Source: JACDBD01 sp050743385 (GTDB taxonomy: Bacteria; Actinomycetota; Acidimicrobiia; IMCC26256; JACDBD01). From it: DNA of 18,481 nt. Below, piece after piece: positions 1 to 7,099 of the stretch (positions within the stretch are counted from its first letter, which is position 1; each line of letters opens with the position of its first letter). The stretch covers positions 1 through 18,481 of the forward strand of contig JBOGFJ010000311.1 of NCBI GenBank assembly GCA_050743385.1, in the 5' to 3' direction. The position numbers were made by a program, and so were the translations under genes. The notes beneath the pieces are model-generated. The model was not told where the DNA came from and made no database searches. It was given only the letters and a program-made list of their open reading frames with translations.

Positions 1-84
1 GTCCTCGATGCCACCGAGCGGCTCGAAACCAACGTCGTCGCTGCGACTCGCTTCCTGTCGTCGAGTCGAACGTGCGAACCTTGA
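1..84 (+). CDS. Possible C-terminal tail of an upstream gene (partial)
   Basis: Frame 1 is open from the left edge to a TGA at 82-84 and reads as a short helical tail beginning VLDATERLETNVVAATRFL. Its first codons mostly end in G or C, as in the real genes here, while the other frames look less natural. No family can be named from 27 residues. It could equally be non-coding spacer ahead of the gene at 191, so this is a weak call. Confidence 0.25.
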   Translation, partial: VLDATERLETNVVAATRFLSSSRTCEP

Positions 85-190
85 CGGGTGCGGGTGGCCG
101 TGGTCGAGGACGAGGCAACCGTCGCGACCGGGGTGGAGCGGAACCGGCGCGAAGTTCGTCGTTCGCGGCGAACCGTGCTCTCATGACCAG

Positions 191-1582
191 ATGACGCGAG
201 CGGTCCGGGTCGTCGCGGTCGCGCTGGCTCTCGGCGGCGCGGTCCCGTCGGTTGCAGCCGGCGCGGCGGGGGCGCCCGGGCCGGGCGACCAAGACTGGGC
301 TGTGTACGGCCACGATCTGTCGAACACGCGGCTGAACTCGAAGGAGAAGGAGGTCACTCGCAAGACCGTCGCGGGCTTGACTGCGAAGTGGTCGAAGGAC
401 GGGATCGTCGGCGTCTCGGGAACCCCGACGGTGTCGCGAGGGCGCGCGTATTTCGGTGATTGGCAGGGCACGGTGTGGGCCCTGGATGCCAAGACCGGAG
501 AAGAGATCTGGAACACGGAGATCGGCGGCGGCTTCGTCGTCGGCGCACCGACTGTCCAAGGCGACGCGGTGTACGTCTCGAGCGGGGGAACCCTCTACCG
601 GCTCGATCGGGCCACCGGTGAGATCCGGTGGCAGGTCGTCGTGAACGAGCACGAGCTCGCTCAGATCAACGCGTCACCAGTGGTGGTCGACGGTCTGGTC
701 CTTCAGGGCACCGCCAGCGCCGAGGTTGCGATCCCGAGGTCGGAGTACACCTTCAGGGGAACGATCGGCGCGTACGACGCCAAGACCGGCAAGGAGAGGT
801 GGCGCTTCTACACGACCCCGAACGATCCAACCAGCGGGGCCGGCGTCGGCGTCTGGTCGACGCCGGCCGTCGACCGCAAACGCGGACTGCTCTACGTCGG
901 CACCGGGAACAACTACGACGCGCCGACGGGTCCTCTCGCCGATTCCATCCTCGCCATCGACTACGAGACAGGCGAGCTCGCGTGGTCGAGGCAGTTCACC
1001 TATCCCGACGTCTTCAGCGCGGGGAACCCCACCGGCAAGGATGCCGACGTGGGCGCATCACCCAATCTGTGGAAGGCCAAGGACCGCGCGCTCGTCGGGG
1101 CGGGTGACAAGGGCGGCGTGTACCACGCGCTCGACCGAGATACCGGCGAGGTCGTGTGGGAGACCACGCTCACCCCGGGCAGCTTCTTCGGTGGCGAGAT
1201 CGGCTCGGCGGCTCTGGTCGACGGGAAGCTCATCGCCGTCTCCAACGTCGGCAACCCGGAGACGAATGCCCCGACCGGCGTGGCGAAGGTCTTCGCGCTC
1301 GATCCCGCGTCCGGCAAGATCCGCTGGGAAGCCGAGGAATTCCCCGGCCGGATCTTCGCCCCGGTCAGCGCTGTGCCCGGCGTCGCGTTCGTCGGCACCG
1401 ACAGCGGCATCCTCGCCGCGCTCGACACGCGTACCGGCAAGCAGCTCTGGACCACCAACGCGCCCGACAAGACCGGATGCGGTCCGTCGATCGTCGACGG
1501 CCGCGTGCTGTGGGGATACGGCTTCATCCTGTTCCAAGGCCCCGGCCAAGGCGGCGTCATCAGCTTCGAGGTCGGGAAATAG
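191..1582 (+). CDS. Secreted PQQ-type beta-propeller protein, polyvinyl-alcohol dehydrogenase-like
   Basis: This 463-residue protein is probably a secreted quinoprotein-type oxidoreductase. The ATG at 191 is chosen because it opens directly on a signal peptide (MTRAVRVVAVALALGG, small residues to about residue 25); an in-frame ATG at 8 would add 61 residues that look non-coding. The mature part starts with a W-x-x-Y-G-H-D-L-S-N-T-R motif typical of PQQ alcohol dehydrogenases. At least seven propeller blades follow, each ending in an A-x-D-x-x-T-G-x-x-x-W repeat (for example VWALDAKTGEEIW, VFALDPASGKIRW). A STPAVD..GLLYVGTGNNY stretch and a D284-A-D286-V-G-A-S-P motif match the polyvinyl-alcohol dehydrogenase subgroup, where this aspartate region lies at the PQQ/calcium site. 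There is no cytochrome c CxxCH motif and no vicinal Cys pair as in methanol dehydrogenase. It could instead be a non-enzymatic BamB-like propeller. It is the first of three closely spaced genes; no clear Shine-Dalgarno is visible. Confidence 0.85.
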   Translation: MTRAVRVVAVALALGGAVPSVAAGAAGAPGPGDQDWAVYGHDLSNTRLNSKEKEVTRKTVAGLTAKWSKDGIVGVSGTPTVSRGRAYFGDWQGTVWALDAKTGEEIWNTEIGGGFVVGAPTVQGDAVYVSSGGTLYRLDRATGEIRWQVVVNEHELAQINASPVVVDGLVLQGTASAEVAIPRSEYTFRGTIGAYDAKTGKERWRFYTTPNDPTSGAGVGVWSTPAVDRKRGLLYVGTGNNYDAPTGPLADSILAIDYETGELAWSRQFTYPDVFSAGNPTGKDADVGASPNLWKAKDRALVGAGDKGGVYHALDRDTGEVVWETTLTPGSFFGGEIGSAALVDGKLIAVSNVGNPETNAPTGVAKVFALDPASGKIRWEAEEFPGRIFAPVSAVPGVAFVGTDSGILAALDTRTGKQLWTTNAPDKTGCGPSIVDGRVLWGYGFILFQGPGQGGVISFEVGK

Positions 1583-1601
1583 CCGACCGGTCTGCACCCC
1601 G

Positions 1602-2651
1602 ATGATGCGGGCGACGCGTTCCGTCGCGGTGATCGTCGCCGCACTACTCATGATCGCCGGGTGCTCGTCCGGCGGCGAACCGTCGTCCACGCCGTCGACC
1701 CGGACGTCGGGCGTCGCCGAGGGGAGCGCCGGCTGCCGCGCACGGCCACCCGTGTCACCTGGCGTTGCGGAGCGAACCATGATGTCGGGTGGCATCGAGC
1801 GCCAATTCCAGCTGACCGTCCCCGAGACGTACGACGGACGGACGCCGCTACCGGTCGTGTTGGGGTTGCACGCGTTGAGCGTGCCCCACCAAGTCGTCGC
1901 GGGCATCATCGGGTTCGCCGACATGGCTGCGCGCTACGACTTCATCGGCGTGGCACCGTCGGGCCGGCTCGACGGCACGATCCCGTACTGGCTGGCGGCA
2001 CCGACGGTCGACAACCACGACGTGACGTTCATCAGCGACCTGCTCGATCTCGTCGAAGCAGAGCTCTGTGTGGATCCCGCCCGGGTGTACTCGACGGGCA
2101 TGTCGAACGGCGGCCAGATGTCGTCGCTGCTGGCGTGCCGGCTCTCCGATCGGATCACCGCAGTCGCCCCCGTCGCGGGCGTCGAGTTCTCCGGGCAGTG
2201 TCGGGGCAGGCCGGTGCCCGTGATCGCGTTCCACGGCACGGCCGACCCGATCGTCACCTACGACGGTGGAGGCCTGAATGCCACCCGCATCAGTGACGCG
2301 AACTACTGGAAGGGCAACGTCCCCGAGGGACTGCCACTGCACCCGGGGGTCGACGCCGCCATGCGAACGTGGGCATCGCACAACGGCTGTCGGCATCAAC
2401 CGGTGGAAGAGCGGGTCGCGCCGGAGGTCCGTCGACGAAGGTGGACTCGATGCGAGGCCGACACCGTCTTGTACGTCGTCGACGGCGGGGGCCACGCCTG
2501 GCCGGGAAAGCCGGTACCCCAGTTCGAGGCGTCGTTCGGACACGCGACGACACAGATCGACGCGACCACGCTCATCTTCCAGTTCTTCTTCGAACACCCG
2601 CGCGGTCGAGACGCTTCGTGGTCGAGCGTGCAGACAGCGGGATTCGGGTAG
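1602..2651 (+). CDS. Lipoprotein alpha/beta-hydrolase, PHB-depolymerase/LpqC family
   Basis: A 349-residue extracellular esterase anchored as a lipoprotein. The N-terminus MMRATRSVAVIVAALLMIAG-C has a lipobox (I-A-G-C21) followed by a Ser/Thr/Pro-rich tether. The alpha/beta-hydrolase triad is visible: nucleophile S168 in G-M-S-N-G, acid D215 in H-G-T-A-D-P, and H298 in G-G-G-H-A-W-P-G. This arrangement is that of the polyhydroxybutyrate depolymerase/feruloyl esterase group that includes mycobacterial LpqC, and also of oxidised polyvinyl-alcohol hydrolases. The start is one of two adjacent ATGs (1602 or 1605), with little RBS signal. It begins 19 nt after the PQQ-propeller gene and probably shares its transcript. 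Substrate is not readable from sequence; a polymer or ester outside the cell is the inference. Confidence 0.85.
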   Translation: MMRATRSVAVIVAALLMIAGCSSGGEPSSTPSTRTSGVAEGSAGCRARPPVSPGVAERTMMSGGIERQFQLTVPETYDGRTPLPVVLGLHALSVPHQVVAGIIGFADMAARYDFIGVAPSGRLDGTIPYWLAAPTVDNHDVTFISDLLDLVEAELCVDPARVYSTGMSNGGQMSSLLACRLSDRITAVAPVAGVEFSGQCRGRPVPVIAFHGTADPIVTYDGGGLNATRISDANYWKGNVPEGLPLHPGVDAAMRTWASHNGCRHQPVEERVAPEVRRRRWTRCEADTVLYVVDGGGHAWPGKPVPQFEASFGHATTQIDATTLIFQFFFEHPRGRDASWSSVQTAGFG

Positions 2652-2661
2652 GCACCCGGCC

Positions 2662-3267
2662 ATGCGCGCGCTGATCTTCAACTGCACCCTCAAGCCGTCG
2701 CCGGCACCGTCGAACACCGACGCGCTCGCCGAGATCGTCGCCGCCGAGCTGCGTGAGCAAGGTGTGGAGGTGCATACCGTGCGGGTCGTCGACCGCGCCG
2801 TCAAGCCGGGGGTGAGCTCCGACGAGGGGGACGGCGACGACTGGCCCGACCTGCGTCGCCGGGTCCTCGACTCCGAGATCCTCGTCGTGGCGACACCGAC
2901 GTGGCTTGGGCAACCCTCGAGCGTCGCCAAGCGAGTGCTCGAGCGCATGGACGCCATGCTCTCGGAGACCGACGACGACGGACGGCCGGTGGCCTACGGC
3001 CGAGTCGCCGGCGTGGTCGTCACGGGCAACGAGGACGGCGCGCACCACGTCATCAGCCAGATCGTGGGGCCGCTCGTCGACATCGGCTTCACCGTTCCGG
3101 GACAAGCCTGGACCTACTGGAACAAGGGACCAGGCCCCGGCCCGTCCTACCTCGAGACCGACGAGGGTCACGAGTGGTCGGCGCGCACCGGTCGCACCGC
3201 GGCGCGCAACCTGGTCGCGGTCGCGCGCGCCCTCGCACGCGCCGCGCTCCCTGTGCCGCCGAGCTAG
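2662..3267 (+). CDS. Flavodoxin-fold NAD(P)H-dependent FMN reductase family protein
   Basis: A 201-residue cytoplasmic flavoprotein of the NADPH-dependent FMN reductase/flavodoxin family. The first strand MRALIFNCTLK leads into a Ser/Pro/Asn/Thr phosphate-binding loop (S-P-A-P-S-N-T-D). The central P-T-W-L-G-Q-P-S-S-V-A-K-R-V-L-E-R-M-D segment is the flavin-binding loop and dimer helix seen in this family, and V-V-T-G-N-E-D-G-A-H-H begins the next flavin-contacting strand. Length is normal for the family. It starts 10 nt after the esterase stop, so it is likely the third gene of the operon, although TAGGCA lies 7 nt before the ATG and could be a weak promoter of its own. The physiological electron acceptor is unknown. 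Confidence 0.88.
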   Translation: MRALIFNCTLKPSPAPSNTDALAEIVAAELREQGVEVHTVRVVDRAVKPGVSSDEGDGDDWPDLRRRVLDSEILVVATPTWLGQPSSVAKRVLERMDAMLSETDDDGRPVAYGRVAGVVVTGNEDGAHHVISQIVGPLVDIGFTVPGQAWTYWNKGPGPGPSYLETDEGHEWSARTGRTAARNLVAVARALARAALPVPPS

Positions 3268-3281
3268 GTGTGTTCGAGAGA

Positions 3282-3323
3282 GGCGGCCCGACTCCGGGAG
3301 GTGCCGCCCGCTGACCCCGCGGG
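3282..3323. terminator. Possible hairpin terminator between convergent genes
   Basis: The 110-bp gap between the FMN-reductase gene (+) and the large regulator (-) contains GGCGGC (3282-3287) paired with GCCGCC (3303-3308). A second overlapping option is CCCGC (3307-3311) paired with GCGGG (3319-3323). No T-run follows, so this is not a classical intrinsic terminator; in high-GC genomes such hairpins may still stop transcription. Confidence 0.25.
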
Positions 3324-3377
3324 CCGTTCCGGTGCCATAGCTGTGGACGGGTCTTGCCCGGGTGCGTCTTCGTTCCC

Positions 3378-6300
3378 TCAGGTGACGCCCGGGACGGAGG
3401 CGTCGGTAAGGAGACGTTCGCTCCGCTGAGCGAGCGCGCTCATGCCGAGCTCCCGGGCTGACGCCAGAGCGGCGCGGAGATGGGTGCCGGCCTGCCCCAC
3501 CTCTTCACCGCCATCGAGGAGCGCGAGCGCGTACTCGTACTCGGTCCGGGCGAGGAGTGGCCGGGCTCCGACCGCACGATGAGTACGAAGCGCACGCGGC
3601 AGGTGCCAGCGCGCCAGGTCGGCACGGCCCATCGTTCGAGCGAGGATGCCGAGCGATTGCTCGACGGAGCACCACAGGGCATACCCGTCGCCGAGGATGA
3701 CGAATTGGTCGGCGTGGGGTCGGAGGAGGTCGTACAGGCGACCGGCCAACGACGCGTTCCCGACCCCACCGCACGCCTCGGCGAGCGCGCCCATGCAGAA
3801 CAGCCAGTTCTGGTCGCGTCGCACCTCGTCGAGGCCGTGGGCGAGGCGATCGACTTCGGCGGCGGCCTGATCGTTTCGCCCGGCCTCGGAGTACAGCACG
3901 GCGAGACCGGCGCGCCACGCCGGCACATGTGGCAGCTCGTTCACGAACCCCGCCGCCAGATCGAGCATCTCCCGCGCGCGTCCCTGCTCGATGCGCAGGA
4001 TGCAGAGCTGCCCCGCGAACGCCTGGACCGAGGCGAAGGTCTCCGGCGAGAGTGCCGCCGCCTCGGTCATCAGCGCCTCGGCCTCCTGGAAGCGCCCCGC
4101 CGCGAGGTGGCGGCCGCCGCGCAGGCCCGCCGACCACACCTGCTGGAGGGGGTGGTGGAGCTCCTGGGCGAGCTGCCGATGGATCGCGATCTCCCTGTCG
4201 GCTTCCTCGTGTGCGCCCAACTCGAGCAGGTTGGCGGCCCGGCGGCCGCGCGCCGTCATCGCGAGCTCGGCGTCGCCGGCGGCGGTCGCGGCATCGAGAA
4301 TCTCGGTGGCGACTGCGAGCCGTTCGCTGAGGTTGTCGGGGCTCCAGATCGTGCGCAGGCGGCTGTGGAGCGACGACGCCAACACGCCCGGGTCACCGAG
4401 CCGACGAGCAGCCTCGACTGCTTTGGCGGAGAGCTCGAGGCGCCGGGTCGCGTCGTCGTCGAAGTAGAGCTCTTCGGCGAGACGAGCCGTCAGCCGAGCA
4501 CGCAAGCCTGCCCCGGGGAGGTCGGCGGCGAGCGCCTCCTCCAGGAGCGCCACGGTGTCGCGGGCCACGACCCCGTAGTCGGCCCACAGGTCCCGGACGT
4601 CCCAGTCGCTCACCCCGAGCGCGACGCGCGCCAGCATCTCTGCATCCCCCGCTTGGCGCGCCGCGGTGGTGGCGGCGGCGAGGGCCTCTCGGCTCCGCGC
4701 TCGTTGCCCGATGCGAACGCACGTGTCGCCGAGGTCGAGCAGCGTCTCCGCCTCGATACGTGGTTCCGGGCGCGGGAGTCGGCCCAGCAACGTCAGCACC
4801 TCGTAGTGCCAATGGGCGGCTTCTTCGTGCGCGAGCCGGGCGGTCGCGTACGTTCCTGCGCGGCGCCCGTAGGCCAGCGCCTTCTCGATGCTGTCTGGAG
4901 TGCCGGCGCGCGCGAAGTGGTGCGCGAGCTCGCCGGCGTGGTCATCGGCGGCGGCCATGCCTTGGCGCTCGAGTGCTTGTCCCGTCCGCCGGTGCAGTTG
5001 CACGCGCCGTGGTTCGCCGAGACTCTGGTATGCCGCTTCTCGTACAAGGGCGTGCGCGAAGGTGCACGAGCCAGGCCGGCTGGGCACGTCGACGATCAGT
5101 CGTGCTCGCGCAGCCTCCTCGAGGGCCTCGCACAGCTGGTCGTCGCCGATGCCGAGGACGCGACCGAGGAGATCGACGTCGAAGTCCCGGCCCACGACTG
5201 CCGCGGCGCGCACGGCGCCTTGGGAACGCGACGAGAGACGACCGAGACGCCGATCGATGACGGTCCGCAACGTCGCCGGCAGCTCGAGACCCGCGCTGTC
5301 GATCGTCGGGGGCGCGTCCCACGCCACGCCGGACTCGTCGAGGTGGCGGAGCATCTCGATGACGTAGAACGGATTGCCATCCGTCTGCTCGGCGACCGCG
5401 CGGCAGAACGGCTCGGGTGCGGCGCGTCCGACCCACGAGCCGATCAGCTCGGCCACCCCCTCGAGATCCAAGCCAACCAGCTCGACCTGCTCGGCCCACG
5501 GCTCGCGTAGGAACTCCGTGGCGAGATGACGCAACGCGTGCTCGTCGTCCAATTCGGTGTCTCGGTACGTGGCGAGCACGAGCACGGGCGCGTTCATCGG
5601 ATGACGCAAGAGGTGACCGAGCAGCGCCAGGCTCGACCGATCCGCCCAGTGCAGGTCCTCGAGGACGAGGACCACCGGACCGCCGGCAGCGGCGGCGCCG
5701 AGCAGCGAGCCGACCGCCTCGAAGAGGAGATAGCGCTCGACGTCGGGCTTGGCGACGAACGACGGCGCCGGGAGTTGCGCGGCGACGCTCGGCAACAACC
5801 GGCCGAGTCGCGGAGCCGCCGCACCCAGGTCGCGGCCCAGTGGACCGAGGATCGCCGCCGCCAACGGCGCGAACACCTCGGTGAAGGGTTGGTAGCCGAC
5901 GACCGCTTCCTCCGTCGCACGACCCCACAGCACGGTCGCTCGCTCGTGGTGAGCCGACTGTGCGACGTCGCCGACCAGCCGCGACTTGCCGATCCCCGGC
6001 TCACCGGACACGAGCACGAGCCGGGTCTCGCCTGCGGCGCACTCGCGCCAGACGCGGTCGAGGCGAGCACGCTCCGGCCCTCGGCCCACGAGGGGCACCC
6101 GCGAGCCCGCGGTCACCGCCGGCGGGAGGGGCGGTCGCGTCCAGGAACCGCCCCCAGGCTGTTGCGGGACCGGTGCCGCGGAAGCCGCCGGCGCCGCAAC
6201 GGCGGTGGTCGGAAGGGTCAGCTCGGGCTCCTGGCGTAGAACCGCCGCCTCGAGCTCGCGCAGCTCCGGGCCCGGCTCGACGCCGAGCTCGTCGACGAGC

Positions 6301-6977
6301 GCCCGTCGGGTCGACTGGTACGCGGCGAGTGCATCGCCTTGGCGCCCCGACCGGTACAGCGCCACCATGAGCTGGCCGGCCGGACGTTCGCGCAGTGGGT
6401 TGGCCGCGACGACCCCCTCGAGCTCGCCGACCAGGGACGCGTGCCGGCCGAGGCGCAATCCGGCCTCCGCGTGATCCTCGATCGCGACCAGGCGTGCCTC
6501 TTCGAGGCGCGCCGCTTCGGGCATGGCGAAGTGGGCGGCGGCGAACTGCCCGAACGCCGGGCCCCGCCAGAGCGCGAGGCCCTGCCGGAAGAGGTCGGCG
6601 GCCTCGGCGGCGCGCCCCGAGGCGAGTGCTTCGCCGCCGGCGGCAACGAGCTGCTCGAAGCGCCAGGCGTCGAGCTCCTCGGCACCGACTCGCAGGGTGT
6701 AGCCGCCAGGTTCCGTGACGAGCACGCCCCCGCGCGCGCCAGCGGGGCGGGTGGGTTCCAATGCGCGCCGCAACCGCGAGACGTAGGCGTGCAGCGTGGC
6801 CGGCGCCCGAGGCGGAGCCGACTCGCCCCAGAGCTCCTCGGCCAGCGTGTCCGCGCTGACCGGTCGGTTTGCCCGCAGGAGCAGGAGAGTAAGGAGGGCG
6901 CGCTGCTTCGTGCTCCCCAGGTCGAGTCGCCGCCCCCCCGCCTCGGCCTCGATCGGGCCGAGCACCCTGAATTGCAT
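3378..6977 (-). CDS. Large SARP-type transcriptional regulator (winged helix + BTAD + AAA ATPase + TPR)
   Basis: A 1199-residue regulator of the large-SARP (AfsR-like) type. Residues about 15-97 form an OmpR-type winged-helix DNA-binding domain, including L-G-S-T-K-Q-R-A-L-L. Residues about 98-250 are the bacterial transcriptional activation domain, ending in D-E-L-G-V-E-P-G-P-E-L-R. A Pro/Ala-rich linker (about 251-292) precedes an AAA_16-type ATPase with Walker A G325-E-P-G-I-G-K331-S and Walker B V-L-V-L-E-D441. The rest is helical, TPR-like and Ala/Leu/Arg-rich, with no C-terminal LuxR helix-turn-helix. The start at 6977 is favoured over one 20 residues upstream because the winged helix begins with MQFRVLGPIEA and TACCGT sits 7 nt before it. 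The gene is divergent from the glycine-rich lipoprotein operon and shares a promoter region with SARP-like repeats, so it probably controls that operon, itself, or both. The signal sensed is unknown. Confidence 0.93.
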   Translation of the reverse strand: MQFRVLGPIEAEAGGRRLDLGSTKQRALLTLLLLRANRPVSADTLAEELWGESAPPRAPATLHAYVSRLRRALEPTRPAGARGGVLVTEPGGYTLRVGAEELDAWRFEQLVAAGGEALASGRAAEAADLFRQGLALWRGPAFGQFAAAHFAMPEAARLEEARLVAIEDHAEAGLRLGRHASLVGELEGVVAANPLRERPAGQLMVALYRSGRQGDALAAYQSTRRALVDELGVEPGPELRELEAAVLRQEPELTLPTTAVAAPAASAAPVPQQPGGGSWTRPPLPPAVTAGSRVPLVGRGPERARLDRVWRECAAGETRLVLVSGEPGIGKSRLVGDVAQSAHHERATVLWGRATEEAVVGYQPFTEVFAPLAAAILGPLGRDLGAAAPRLGRLLPSVAAQLPAPSFVAKPDVERYLLFEAVGSLLGAAAAGGPVVLVLEDLHWADRSSLALLGHLLRHPMNAPVLVLATYRDTELDDEHALRHLATEFLREPWAEQVELVGLDLEGVAELIGSWVGRAAPEPFCRAVAEQTDGNPFYVIEMLRHLDESGVAWDAPPTIDSAGLELPATLRTVIDRRLGRLSSRSQGAVRAAAVVGRDFDVDLLGRVLGIGDDQLCEALEEAARARLIVDVPSRPGSCTFAHALVREAAYQSLGEPRRVQLHRRTGQALERQGMAAADDHAGELAHHFARAGTPDSIEKALAYGRRAGTYATARLAHEEAAHWHYEVLTLLGRLPRPEPRIEAETLLDLGDTCVRIGQRARSREALAAATTAARQAGDAEMLARVALGVSDWDVRDLWADYGVVARDTVALLEEALAADLPGAGLRARLTARLAEELYFDDDATRRLELSAKAVEAARRLGDPGVLASSLHSRLRTIWSPDNLSERLAVATEILDAATAAGDAELAMTARGRRAANLLELGAHEEADREIAIHRQLAQELHHPLQQVWSAGLRGGRHLAAGRFQEAEALMTEAAALSPETFASVQAFAGQLCILRIEQGRAREMLDLAAGFVNELPHVPAWRAGLAVLYSEAGRNDQAAAEVDRLAHGLDEVRRDQNWLFCMGALAEACGGVGNASLAGRLYDLLRPHADQFVILGDGYALWCSVEQSLGILARTMGRADLARWHLPRALRTHRAVGARPLLARTEYEYALALLDGGEEVGQAGTHLRAALASARELGMSALAQRSERLLTDASVPGVT

Positions 6978-6984
6978 CCTGCCC

Positions 6985-6990
6985 ACGGTA
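6985..6990 (-). promoter_or_regulatory. Candidate -10 element (leaderless) of the SARP regulator
   Basis: On the minus strand TACCGT fits the actinobacterial -10 pattern TANNNT and lies exactly 7 nt before the ATG at 6977, which would place the transcript start at the start codon. No convincing -35 is present, as expected for a promoter that depends on an activator. Confidence 0.38.
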
Positions 6991-7002
6991 CGTGACTCGA
7001 GT

Positions 7003-7020
7003 GGGCGGACGATTCCGCCC
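7003..7020. repeat. Perfect inverted repeat GGGCGG-N6-CCGCCC in the divergent promoter region
   Basis: Arms 7003-7008 and 7015-7020 are perfect complements around a 6-nt centre. The dyad lies 26-43 nt upstream of the regulator's ATG, about where the -35 region would be if the gene is leaderless. It could be a repressor operator or a chance GC-rich dyad. Confidence 0.35.
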
Positions 7021-7032
7021 GATCCGGCGAAG

Positions 7033-7058
7033 TGCAAGGTTTCTGCAAGGCCCCTTGC
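7033..7058. promoter_or_regulatory. SARP-like operator: TGCAAGG direct repeat with 11-bp period plus inverted half-site
   Basis: TGCAAGG occurs at 7033-7039 and again at 7044-7050, separated by 4 bp, giving an 11-bp period. SARP winged-helix proteins are known to bind heptamer direct repeats spaced exactly this way. A third, inverted half-site CCTTGC (7053-7058) forms GCAAGG-CC-CCTTGC with the second copy. The site lies about 56 nt upstream of the SARP gene start and 50 nt upstream of the glycine-rich lipoprotein start, so it could serve both divergent promoters. That the neighbouring regulator binds it is inference. Confidence 0.45.
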
Positions 7059-7085
7059 TCACCATCGGGCTCGTGCAGCGCAGTC

Positions 7086-7095
7086 GTGACGTCAC
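7086..7095. promoter_or_regulatory. Palindrome GTGACGTCAC just upstream of the lipoprotein start
   Basis: A perfect 10-bp palindrome ends 4 nt before the ATG at 7100. TGACGT within it (7087-7092) is 7 nt upstream of that ATG and could be a poor -10 element, in which case a bound protein would block transcription. It may be chance. Confidence 0.22.
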
Positions 7096-7099
7096 CGCC

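Noticed and set aside
726..1601. Long in-frame extension upstream of the esterase start
   Set aside because: It overlaps the PQQ-propeller gene in another frame and is Ser/Arg/Pro-rich; the lipoprotein signal at 1602 is the natural start.
3480..5510. A 676-codon plus-strand frame opposite the SARP regulator
   Set aside because: The minus strand carries clear winged-helix, BTAD, Walker A and Walker B motifs; the plus frame has no recognisable domain and is explained by GC-rich codon bias.
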